NCBI GenBank assembly: GCA_947165555.1
Contig: CAMVAR010000037.1
Span: forward strand, 1-6,829
Direction of reading: 5' to 3'
Source of the DNA: an uncultured Pseudomonadota bacterium
GTDB taxonomy: Bacteria > Pseudomonadota > Alphaproteobacteria > Rs-D84
DNA length: 6,829 nt
The translations under genes were made by a program, and so were the position numbers. This document shows, piece after piece, positions 1-4,686 of this stretch. The notes beneath the pieces were generated by a model that worked only from the letters and a program-made list of their open reading frames with translations, was not told where the DNA came from and did not search any database. Within the stretch, counting starts at the first letter, position 1. The number at the start of each line of letters is the position of its first letter.

Positions 1-14
1 AATTGCTGATTCAT
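1..14 (-). CDS. Start of a leftward gene cut off by the window edge
   Basis: Only the first codons (Met-Asn-Gln-Gln) lie in the window. The ATG (14-12) overlaps the TGA of the preceding leftward gene in an ATGA arrangement, and a good Shine-Dalgarno GGAGGG (complement of 20-25) stands five bases upstream. This makes a translationally coupled fourth gene of the leftward operon likely. Nothing can be said about its product. Confidence 0.6.
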
Positions 15-175
15 TTCCGCCCTCCGACCAATCGTGCGCCAAAAATAACCCAACAAAGTATCGGTGCGAATATTCCGCATATCAGCAACGAAACATTTGT
101 AAGACGTAATTTAACTATGGATGCGCCACAATAAACCGCGGCCAAAATCCAATAAATAACCAATGCCGTAATCAT
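11..175 (-). CDS. Small protein with two predicted membrane segments
   Basis: This is a 54-residue protein starting MITALVIYW. Residues 2-21 and about 28-50 are strongly hydrophobic and are separated by a short polar stretch (KLRLTN). It ends in a basic tail (GGRK), so it is probably a two-pass inner-membrane protein. Its ATG overlaps the TGA of the upstream helix-turn-helix gene (ATGA), and a GGGGG Shine-Dalgarno (complement of 183-187) lies seven bases before it. Its own TGA overlaps the next ATG in the same way. The couplings at both ends support it as a real operon gene. The family is not recognised. A holin-like, exclusion or toxin role would fit the size and topology, but no motif supports any of these. 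Confidence 0.65.
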   Translation of the reverse strand: MITALVIYWILAAVYCGASIVKLRLTNVSLLICGIFAPILCWVIFGARLVGGRK

Positions 176-1263
176 TTCAATACCCCCATTGTTTTTGCTT
201 TGTTTTTGTATGAATAAACAGATTGTTTTTCCACGCCCATGGCGGCGGCAATCTTTGTCGCATCGCCATGAAATTCGTGATAATATTCAAGGAATCGGCT
301 GAATTGCGATTGTTTTTTTGCGGCACGACATTTGTTGCGCTGGTCTTTTTCATTAACGCCCGCCAATTCGGCATCAATCTTTTCAAGTGGATAAATGTTG
401 TTTTTTGCCGCCAATTCCTTGCGCGGGTCCAAAAAGTCCTGCAACGAATCCAGTGAATCAAATTCCGCATCGACCAATTTCAATTTGTGCAGGCGGCGCG
501 AAACCAACCATAATTCGGTTGCCCAACATTTGTTGCCACAATTTCCGCATTCCGTTGGTATTGGGCGGGAATAATCATAGACCCAGTATTCCGACAAATT
601 AAGCCGTTCGGACAACCAAACCGGCGAACCGTCATTGACACTGTTCGTTTTTTCCGAATTGTCGGCAACCGGGGCGGGGTTGGAAACGCCCAGTTTTTCG
701 GTCAAATTGACTTTTTCACGATGTTGAATGTTGGCCGGGGCGGTTTTTGTGACCGCCGGTTTTGCCGTAATTGGTTTAACAACAGACATTGTTGGATCGG
801 TCGTTGTGGCAACTATTTCCATTTTGGCAATAGTTGATTTGTCCAATTCTGCGGCATTTGTCGTGGCAGGATTTAACAAAACATATTGTTTTAGACGATT
901 GCTAAAAATATATATTTCAGATTTTGATAACAAGCCACGTTTTAATGCTTCGCGTTTGTAATTTAATGCGGTCGCACTTGTGACATTCATTATATTGGAA
1001 ATCTGCGATATATCACCATGAAATTTACGATATAAACCAACAAATTGGTTAATGTTGTTTTCTTTGTTTGTCGTTTGTTTTGAAAAGTCGGTTATTTCTG
1101 ACATTAATAATTCCGATTTCAAATTAGAATTTACCCACAATGTAAAGGTTGTTGCAATTTCATCAACCAACTTCCATAAATCGTTCAGATTTTCAGTTGT
1201 GCTGATTGTATGGTAAGCCAAACCAAGGAATATTTTATGTAAATTATTATTAATTATTTGCAT
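172..1263 (-). CDS. Protein with two copies of one helix-turn-helix domain
   Basis: This is a 363-residue protein of unrecognised family. Residues 71-112 and 319-362 are two copies of one Fis-like helix-turn-helix: an aromatic helix, an FHGD motif, then I-x3-M-x-V, a YK pair and a final GLL or GVL. The N-terminal 70 residues look helical. Residues 130-210 are an Ala/Thr/Pro/Val-rich flexible linker. Residues 239-246 carry Cys-x2-Cys-x3-Cys next to a Trp-rich patch, a possible but incomplete metal site. I chose the ATG at 1263 because a run of seven G stands three bases upstream. A longer GTG start at 1320 would overlap the preceding gene and has no ribosome site. The gene follows the small secreted protein and overlaps the 54-residue membrane gene by four bases. 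Two DNA-binding ends on a long linker suggest a protein that could bridge DNA sites. This is inference from architecture only. Confidence 0.85.
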   Translation of the reverse strand: MQIINNNLHKIFLGLAYHTISTTENLNDLWKLVDEIATTFTLWVNSNLKSELLMSEITDFSKQTTNKENNINQFVGLYRKFHGDISQISNIMNVTSATALNYKREALKRGLLSKSEIYIFSNRLKQYVLLNPATTNAAELDKSTIAKMEIVATTTDPTMSVVKPITAKPAVTKTAPANIQHREKVNLTEKLGVSNPAPVADNSEKTNSVNDGSPVWLSERLNLSEYWVYDYSRPIPTECGNCGNKCWATELWLVSRRLHKLKLVDAEFDSLDSLQDFLDPRKELAAKNNIYPLEKIDAELAGVNEKDQRNKCRAAKKQSQFSRFLEYYHEFHGDATKIAAAMGVEKQSVYSYKNKAKTMGVLK

Positions 1264-1282
1264 TTGCCCCCCCATTAGTTTA

Positions 1283-1471
1283 TTACATATTATAAACCGT
1301 AACAGTTTGGCCCGTGGCACAATGACCGGCGGCTGTTATATGCTGACAACATTCAACCCGGTTAAAAGTTGTATCAACAACACATGATTGTGGTGCGGCG
1401 GCAAAAAGATTTGCGCCAATAACGATTCCGATAACGGATGCAATAATTAAAGCGAAAACTGTTTTTTTCAT
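1283..1471 (-). CDS. Small secreted or membrane-anchored Cys-containing protein
   Basis: This is a 62-residue protein with a classic N-terminal export signal: MKK, a hydrophobic core at about residues 5-23, and small residues (AAA, 24-26) suitable for signal-peptidase cleavage. The mature part would be about 36 residues with Cys at 30, 41, 42 and 51, enough for two disulfides in the periplasm. No lipobox is present. A GGGGG Shine-Dalgarno (complement of 1477-1481) lies five bases before the ATG. It is the first gene after the strong leftward promoter, and its TAA is 19 bases from the start of the helix-turn-helix gene. The family is not recognised. If the signal is not cleaved, it would be a single-pass membrane protein. 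Confidence 0.7.
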   Translation of the reverse strand: MKKTVFALIIASVIGIVIGANLFAAAPQSCVVDTTFNRVECCQHITAAGHCATGQTVTVYNM

Positions 1472-1502
1472 TTGAACCCCCTTTTGTCCTTGTCCGAAGT
1501 AA

Positions 1503-1531
1503 AGTGTAAATTAAAAAATACACATTGTCAA
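1503..1531 (-). promoter_or_regulatory. Leftward sigma-70-type promoter of the four-gene operon
   Basis: On the minus strand a perfect -35 TTGACA (complement of 1526-1531) is followed by a 17 bp spacer and TACACT (complement of 1503-1508, four of six matches to TATAAT). Transcription would begin near 1496, about 25 bases upstream of the secreted-protein start codon. The inverted repeat described separately overlaps the -10 and spacer, so a bound regulator should block it. Confidence 0.65.
1504..1523. promoter_or_regulatory. Probable operator: GTGTA-N10-TACAC inverted repeat
   Basis: Perfect 5 bp arms (1504-1508 and 1519-1523) flank a 10 bp AT-rich centre, so the arms sit on the same face about 1.5 helical turns apart. 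The site covers the -10 and spacer of the leftward promoter and lies just upstream of the rightward -35. A near-identical copy is found at 2996-3016. The position next to an XRE repressor gene, and the recurrence, are the reasons for calling it an operator. Confidence 0.6.
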
Positions 1532-1552
1532 GTGCGTTTCGTAAATTATTAA
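1525..1552 (+). promoter_or_regulatory. Possible rightward promoter for the XRE repressor gene
   Basis: TTGTCA (1525-1530, five of six to TTGACA) is followed after 16 bp by TATTAA (1547-1552, four of six). Its -35 overlaps the leftward promoter's -35, giving a face-to-face arrangement typical of phage immunity regions. The -10 is weak, so the exact placement is uncertain. Confidence 0.4.
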
Positions 1553-1576
1553 AAACAGGAAAGAAAGGGGGTTGTA

Positions 1577-1588
1577 ATGATAAAATAA
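1577..1588 (+). other. Three-codon minigene (Met-Ile-Lys) with strong ribosome site
   Basis: ATG ATA AAA TAA follows an AAAGGGGG Shine-Dalgarno by five bases, a better ribosome site than that of the repressor gene 17 bases downstream. It may be a leader that tunes repressor translation, or a fossil start codon. It resembles the AUG-AUA-stop bar minigenes of phage lambda only in its first two codons. Confidence 0.3.
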
Positions 1589-1605
1589 AAACAAAGGTAA
1601 AAACA

Positions 1606-1947
1606 ATGCTAAATAATGAACAAATTGTGAATAGAATACGGTTGTTTGCTAAAAACGACGGGTTGGGTACAGATTCAGAAATATGTCGTCGGTGTGGTTT
1701 CACTAATCGCGCTCAAATCAATCAAATGTTGAAACTAAAAACCGCCCCACAACTGGATACGCTGGATAAATTTGCGCGCGGCCTGGGCGTGCGGGTTGAG
1801 GATTTAATATACAACCGTTCCGACGCCGATATGGAAATGTCGCGTTATTGGGACGAATTGTCCGAATACGAAAAAATGGAAACGATTGTATGGATAAAGA
1901 TGCAATTACGGGAAAAAAACAAGAAAAAACAATCCGTGGCCGCATAG
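1606..1947 (+). CDS. Cro/CI-type (XRE family) transcriptional repressor
   Basis: This is a 113-residue protein. Residues about 22-68 form an XRE helix-turn-helix: DSEICRRCGF as helix 2, NRAQINQML as the recognition helix, then TLDKFARGLGVRVEDLI, the standard final helices of the family. Residues 75-105 are acidic then amphipathic and may form a dimerisation helix, followed by a basic tail (REKNKKK). It has no peptidase domain, so it would not be a LexA-type self-cleaving repressor. I chose the ATG at 1606 because AAAGG lies about eight bases upstream. The frame is open further back to 1525 but without a ribosome site. It faces the leftward operon across a region containing an inverted-repeat operator, so it is the most likely phage-type regulator of both directions. 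The DNA-binding call is firm; the operator it binds is inferred. Confidence 0.85.
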   Translation: MLNNEQIVNRIRLFAKNDGLGTDSEICRRCGFTNRAQINQMLKLKTAPQLDTLDKFARGLGVRVEDLIYNRSDADMEMSRYWDELSEYEKMETIVWIKMQLREKNKKKQSVAA

Positions 1948-2042
1948 CACACACGGTCGGCAACATTGTTTATGTGAATTTTACCCTGATTGCGATGGTA
2001 ATATTTGCGGTGGCGGCATATTGTGCTGGCACGATTGTATAG
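1890..2042 (+). CDS. Possible small single-pass membrane protein, nested start
   Basis: This 50-residue frame starts inside the XRE gene in another frame (58 bases shared) and fills the gap up to the WYL gene. The first 26 residues are polar and basic (KKQEK, RGR). Residues 27-50 form a clean hydrophobic segment ending at the C-terminus, suggesting an inner-membrane anchor with its N-terminus in the cytoplasm. The ribosome site is weak (GGAA about nine bases upstream), and translation may depend on coupling with the repressor gene. The family is not recognised. It could be a chance frame, but the alternative leaves 111 noncoding bases in an otherwise tightly packed region. Confidence 0.4.
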   Translation: MDKDAITGKKQEKTIRGRIAHTVGNIVYVNFTLIAMVIFAVAAYCAGTIV

Positions 2043-2058
2043 AACAAAGGGGCAAAAT

Positions 2059-2547
2059 ATGGCAAAAAAACAAGATGAAACCACGGTCAATATAACAGTT
2101 GATATTTCGCAGCATGTGTTAAATATGCTAGAAAAAGCCAAGGAAAAATCTGCCGGAAATTATAACAAGAATCCATTTCAAGAATTGGATTACGATATTG
2201 TGCCAGATAGAATTATTGATATTGAATATATTGATTCAAAAAAACAGGCATCAACCCGGACAGTGACCGCAATGCGCATCAAAGAAGAAAAAAATGGCGA
2301 TTTGTATTTATCCGGCTTGTGTCATTTGCGTAAACGGATGCGTAGTTTTCGTTATGACAGAATCCAATCAATAACCGAAAACGGGTTAAAACGCAGTGGC
2401 GCAGAATGGCTGGCGGATATTGGATTTAATAATTTTCGTGACACACGTGAACATATTGCCCGTGAAAAACTGCGTAAAATTGTTGAAAATATGGACGATG
2501 ATTCGCTGAATGAATTTATTAAAAACAGCACCGCCGCGGGGGTATAA
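2059..2547 (+). CDS. Stand-alone WYL-domain protein
   Basis: This is a 162-residue protein. Residues about 50-107 match the WYL domain pattern: IDIEYIDSKK strand, STRTVTAMRI (the R-x-V-x-P-like strand), DLYLSGLCHL and RSFRYDRIQSI (the RxFRxDRI signature). WYL domains are Sm-fold ligand or nucleic-acid sensing modules, usually behind a winged helix in regulators of DNA-damage and phage-defence genes. Here no helix-turn-helix is present: the first 45 residues are helical and polar, and the C-terminal 50 (AREKLRKIVENMDDDSLNEF) look like a helical hairpin. It would therefore need a partner to act on DNA, perhaps the XRE protein upstream. AAAGGGG lies six bases before the ATG at 2059, supporting that start over an upstream one at 2005. 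Domain call fairly sure; role inferred. Confidence 0.75.
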   Translation: MAKKQDETTVNITVDISQHVLNMLEKAKEKSAGNYNKNPFQELDYDIVPDRIIDIEYIDSKKQASTRTVTAMRIKEEKNGDLYLSGLCHLRKRMRSFRYDRIQSITENGLKRSGAEWLADIGFNNFRDTREHIAREKLRKIVENMDDDSLNEFIKNSTAAGV

Positions 2548-2548
2548 A

Positions 2549-2782
2549 ATGATAACAGAAACCGTTATAAGTATAGATAGCCCCGAATATATTGAGGCCG
2601 AATGGACACCAGACAACGAAATACGAATACTTACCGCACGGGGCGTTTGGATCGTGGTACCCGATTTGGATGAAGCCGTGTTTGCGGAACTATGTAATAA
2701 CCCGACCCATGAATTTGTTCTGTGGATTCTGGAACATTACAAGTGTTATCCAAACCGTCCGTCCGGTGGTATTCCGCGATAA
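2549..2782 (+). CDS. Unknown 77-residue protein downstream of the WYL gene
   Basis: This is a small acidic protein with alternating strand-like segments (TVISIDS, EYIEAEWT, EIRILTARGVWIVVPDLD) followed by a helix (AVFAELCNN, EFVLWILEHYK), consistent with a compact alpha-beta fold. The ATG follows the WYL gene's TAA by one base, and GGGGG stands six bases upstream, so the two are probably co-translated. Its final 152 bases are antisense to the end of a leftward gene. The family is not recognised, and no catalytic or binding motif is visible. Confidence 0.7.
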   Translation: MITETVISIDSPEYIEAEWTPDNEIRILTARGVWIVVPDLDEAVFAELCNNPTHEFVLWILEHYKCYPNRPSGGIPR

Positions 2783-2972
2783 GTTCCGTTAAATCACATT
2801 CAAATTGGTATGTTTTTTTGCACCGGTTAAACAAATACGCATATCGGGTATAGTTTTGGTGTTTGCCACCATGCATTTTATCCCATTTTAACATATTTTT
2901 TGCCAATGTGCGACACGCACGATGGTTTTGATAAACAATAATCTTTCTTTGTATCCGTCCCAGAATTTTCAT
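2631..2972 (-). CDS. Unknown basic leftward protein overlapping its neighbour antisense
   Basis: This is a 113-residue protein rich in Lys, Arg, Tyr, His and Cys, beginning MKILGRIQRK. Evidence for it is positional: AAAAGGG lies eight bases before the ATG, a promoter-like TTACCA-N17-TAAAAT lies upstream, and it fills 190 bases that otherwise hold no gene. The last 50 residues or so are antisense to the 77-residue protein at 2549-2782 and look like low-quality coding sequence (HPNRVPRSKRPVR), so the original protein may have been shorter and lost its stop. No family is recognised. The Cys and His residues in the first 60 positions (C19, H34, H38, C51, C58) do not form a clear zinc motif. It could be a small regulator given the operator in front of it. 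Confidence 0.5.
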   Translation of the reverse strand: MKILGRIQRKIIVYQNHRACRTLAKNMLKWDKMHGGKHQNYTRYAYLFNRCKKTYQFECDLTELIAEYHRTDGLDNTCNVPESTEQIHGSGYYIVPQTRLHPNRVPRSKRPVR

Positions 2973-2995
2973 ATTTTTGACCCTTTTATTTTTCT

Positions 2996-3016
2996 TGTGT
3001 ATTTTTTATTTTACGA
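2996..3016. promoter_or_regulatory. Second operator copy (TGTGTATTTTTTATTTTAC)
   Basis: Bases 2996-3014 match 18 of 19 bases of the minus-strand reading of the operator at 1504-1524. The arms are GTGTA (2997-3001) and TACGA (3012-3016) around the same 10 bp AT-rich centre, so the right arm is degenerate. It overlaps the -10 of the leftward promoter for the gene at 2972 and lies upstream of the gapR promoter. Confidence 0.55.
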
Positions 3017-3036
3017 TTCTGTTTGACTTTTGGTAA
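3008..3036 (-). promoter_or_regulatory. Possible leftward promoter for the gene ending at 2631
   Basis: On the minus strand TTACCA (complement of 3031-3036, four of six to TTGACA), a 17 bp spacer and TAAAAT (complement of 3008-3013, five of six to TATAAT). The -10 lies inside the second operator copy, so repression by the same regulator is plausible. Confidence 0.4.
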
Positions 3037-3051
3037 AATATAATTTACTAT
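3023..3051 (+). promoter_or_regulatory. Probable rightward promoter for the gapR-replication unit
   Basis: Two readings are possible. TTGACT (3023-3028) with a 17 bp spacer leads to TACTAT (3046-3051). Alternatively a perfect TATAAT (3039-3044) is used with a poor -35, which would suggest a need for an activator. Either would start a message about 30 bases ahead of the gapR start codon. The second operator copy lies immediately upstream. Confidence 0.5.
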
Positions 3052-3082
3052 TGTGTCTGAACAAAGTCAAGAGGGAAAGGAA

Positions 3083-3358
3083 ATGGCACACATTAAACCA
3101 AATCATGGCGCGATTGATGGCGATATCCTGCGCGGTTTTGTGGAACGTTTGGAACGTTTACACGAACAGCACGATGCGATTAATGCCGACATGTCCGAAA
3201 TCTATAACGAGGCAAAATCCGCCGGATACGATCCAAAGTTTATTAAAAAAGTCATTAAACTGCGTGCCAGTGACCCAGAAAAAGTTTCCGAATATAACGA
3301 ATTGTTGAAAATGTACTGCAACGCCATTGGCGTCCAGATGCAATTCGATTTCGGATAA
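3083..3358 (+). CDS. gapR: GapR-family (DUF2312) nucleoid-associated protein
   Basis: This is a 91-residue protein, close to the usual length of about 90. The whole chain fits the family: GDILRGFVERLERLHEQHDAI as the long first helix, ADMSEIYNEAKSAGYDPK, then KVIKLRASDPEKVSEYNELLKMYCNAIG, matching the conserved I-R-L-R-x-x-D and YxxALG regions. In Caulobacter, GapR clamps AT-rich, overtwisted DNA ahead of replication forks and stimulates topoisomerases. The ATG at 3083 is preceded by GAGGG seven bases upstream. An in-frame GTG at 3053 would add ten residues unlike the family and lacks a ribosome site. It is the first gene of the rightward unit leading to the replication initiator, which fits a job in phage DNA replication. 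The family is largely confined to Alphaproteobacteria and their phages. Confidence 0.9.
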   Translation: MAHIKPNHGAIDGDILRGFVERLERLHEQHDAINADMSEIYNEAKSAGYDPKFIKKVIKLRASDPEKVSEYNELLKMYCNAIGVQMQFDFG

Positions 3359-3410
3359 ATCGGTTTCCGTCAAACCGGTCCGCACAGTAAGAGAGAAAAC
3401 AGAATCTGAA

Positions 3411-3590
3411 ATGACGGCGGCGCGACAGAAAGGCGCGGGGAAACCCGCAAAAAACAAACATGTGAATTACAAAACGGTCAAGAACCGCGATGTGATTTAC
3501 ATACAAAAACGGGGTCAAAAACATGGAACACGGGTTCGCAATTATTATGCGCCGTACCAAACGGATTGTCGGATTCGCACCAACGATTGA
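3411..3590 (+). CDS. Possible small basic protein after gapR
   Basis: This is a 59-residue, very basic frame (about a quarter Lys plus Arg) with a disordered start (ARQKGAGKPAKNK) and a more strand-like centre (NRDVIYIQKRG, RVRNYYAPY). It fills the gap between gapR and the next gene, whose first 68 bases it shares in another frame. The ribosome site is poor: only AGAGAG far upstream. The frame is open further back into gapR from a TTG at 3327, also without a ribosome site. It could be a nucleic-acid-binding phage protein or a chance frame. The family is not recognised. Confidence 0.4.
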   Translation: MTAARQKGAGKPAKNKHVNYKTVKNRDVIYIQKRGQKHGTRVRNYYAPYQTDCRIRTND

Positions 3591-3690
3591 AATCGCGCGT
3601 GCAGGATTAGATGCCGTGGCGGTGCCTTTTCGTCAAAATTATCAAATCATTCCACATGTAACAGGACGGGTGCCGGCAAATGAAAGATAG
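3523..3690 (+). CDS. Unknown 55-residue phage-type protein
   Basis: The frame starts MEHGFAIIMRRTKRIVGFAP and contains a mix of strand-like and basic segments. GGGG (3511-3514) lies eight bases before the ATG, and the TAG overlaps the next gene by 11 bases, in keeping with the packed style of the region. No family, domain or membrane segment is recognised. Confidence 0.5.
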   Translation: MEHGFAIIMRRTKRIVGFAPTIEIARAGLDAVAVPFRQNYQIIPHVTGRVPANER

Positions 3691-3853
3691 GGATACAATC
3701 ATTCATGAAATGCAAATCGCCATGGAACAGTATGACATATTGCCGCCCGGTCACCAGATGAGAACTGTGGTAATGGAAAAAATAAACGCGTTGCGATGGG
3801 TTTTAGGTTTGTCACCAATTCGCACACAACCGGGGGGAGAATTAATACGATGA
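3680..3853 (+). CDS. Unknown 57-residue protein
   Basis: The frame starts MKDRDTIIHEMQIAMEQYDI, a probable amphipathic helix, followed by LPPGHQMRTVVMEKINALRWVLGLSP, a second helix after a Pro-Pro turn. This looks like a small helical hairpin. GGACGGG lies nine bases before the ATG, the start overlaps the previous gene by 11 bases, and the TGA overlaps the next ATG (ATGA). The coupling on both sides is the main evidence. No family recognised. Confidence 0.55.
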   Translation: MKDRDTIIHEMQIAMEQYDILPPGHQMRTVVMEKINALRWVLGLSPIRTQPGGELIR

Positions 3854-4194
3854 TTGGCGGATATACGGCTTTGGTGGAAAAATTATTTATATGCTATTTG
3901 CGCGATATGCTGCGCCCACACAAACTGTCTAAATTCAGCATCGGCCTTAATAAACATACCGTTCAAGGCAAATACACATATTACCACGTACGAAACCGTA
4001 TAAATCGCATAGAAGCAGAAAGATTTTTCACAGAACACAACAAAGATTTCAATATGTGGTGCGATTTGATGAATTGGGAACCAGCTGAAATTTTGCAGAT
4101 TGTACGAGATTGTGTGGAAAAAAACCAAGACCGTCTGTATGGCAAACGTGCTTTGCAGGCGTATTTCAAATCAAAGGAGGAAATGGATGAGTAA
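3850..4194 (+). CDS. Unknown 114-residue phage protein
   Basis: Residues 1-30 look helical and amphipathic (ALVEKLFICYLRDML). Residues 55-115 contain AERFFTEHNKDFNMWCDLMNWEPAE followed by a helix. This resembles a pattern I associate with small early proteins of alphaproteobacterial prophages, in which a segment like 'FxWxCExLxLDPExVR' follows an acidic loop. I cannot confirm that family without a search. The ATG overlaps the previous TGA (ATGA), and GGGGGGAG stands ten bases upstream. An in-frame ATG at 3796 is inside the previous gene and is less likely. Its last eight bases overlap the next start. Confidence 0.7.
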   Translation: MIGGYTALVEKLFICYLRDMLRPHKLSKFSIGLNKHTVQGKYTYYHVRNRINRIEAERFFTEHNKDFNMWCDLMNWEPAEILQIVRDCVEKNQDRLYGKRALQAYFKSKEEMDE

Positions 4195-4411
4195 AAAAAT
4201 AAAAATAACCGATTTGATGCCGTTATTAAAACCAGGATTTGTTGCTATGGATCCCACTGGCGAATGGTACTGGTACGAAATCAAACCTGAAATTGCAAAA
4301 GTGTGTGCAGAATGGGTGCAACCAAATGGCACAATGCAGAATTTATCCAATGCTTTCAACATCAAGAAATCAGATTCAGAATGGGAAAAATCTTTAATAA
4401 AGGTAAAATAA
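4187..4411 (+). CDS. Unknown 74-residue protein with WYWYEIKP motif
   Basis: The protein starts MSKKIKITDLMPLLKPGFVAMD, then TGEWYWYEIKPEIAKVCAEWVQ. The Asp-Pro-x-Gly-x-Trp-Tyr-Trp-Tyr stretch suggests a small beta-rich fold with an aromatic surface. The ribosome site is the best in the window: GGAGG (4176-4180) six bases before the ATG. The gene starts eight bases inside the end of the previous gene and ends two bases before the next ATG, so it sits firmly within the operon. No function is recognised. Confidence 0.7.
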   Translation: MSKKIKITDLMPLLKPGFVAMDPTGEWYWYEIKPEIAKVCAEWVQPNGTMQNLSNAFNIKKSDSEWEKSLIKVK

Positions 4412-4412
4412 A

Positions 4413-4664
4413 ATGATAGACGCAATGTATAATGCTGTTTTGACACCAAAGATAAGATATCACGATAAATTATCACCGGTCGCCAAACTTATATTCTGTG
4501 AAATGACAGCGTGTGTTGATGAAAATCAGATGATGGATGATGATCCAGAATACTTTGCCAAAGAACTACATATACCGATATCAGACGTAAACAAGGCGTA
4601 TGCTGAATTATTAAAACACAGCCTCATCTTTAAACGCCAAGGGATGATATGGGTCAATTTATAA
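4413..4664 (+). CDS. Small winged-helix protein related to phage replication initiators
   Basis: This is an 83-residue protein made almost wholly of one winged helix. LSPVAKLIFCEMTACVDENQ is the first helix, DPEYFAKELHIPISDVNKAYAELLKHSLI is the helix-turn-helix, and FKRQGMIWVNL is the wing. This matches the N-terminal domain of phage O-like replication proteins and of the next gene (LTSTARVVYGIVENLTHKTG), so the two are probably paralogs. With no C-terminal domain it could be an accessory origin-binding protein or a regulator of the initiator. The ATG follows the previous TAA by one base with AAAGG nine bases upstream. An ATG four codons in is an alternative start. Confidence 0.75.
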   Translation: MIDAMYNAVLTPKIRYHDKLSPVAKLIFCEMTACVDENQMMDDDPEYFAKELHIPISDVNKAYAELLKHSLIFKRQGMIWVNL

Positions 4665-4686
4665 AACACACAGGGTCAAAACAAAC

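Noticed and set aside
1264..1320. GTG start at 1320 extending the double helix-turn-helix protein by 19 residues
   Set aside because: It would overlap the end of the secreted-protein gene and has no ribosome site, while the ATG at 1263 follows a seven-G run.
1374..1703. Minus-strand frame of 109 residues spanning the divergent control region
   Set aside because: It reads through two promoters and an operator, and overlaps both the secreted protein and the repressor, which have better starts.
11..2042. Possible homology between the 54-residue membrane protein (LAAVYCGASIV) and the nested peptide (AVAAYCAGTIV)
   Set aside because: Short hydrophobic segments resemble each other easily, and the proteins differ in topology and flanks.
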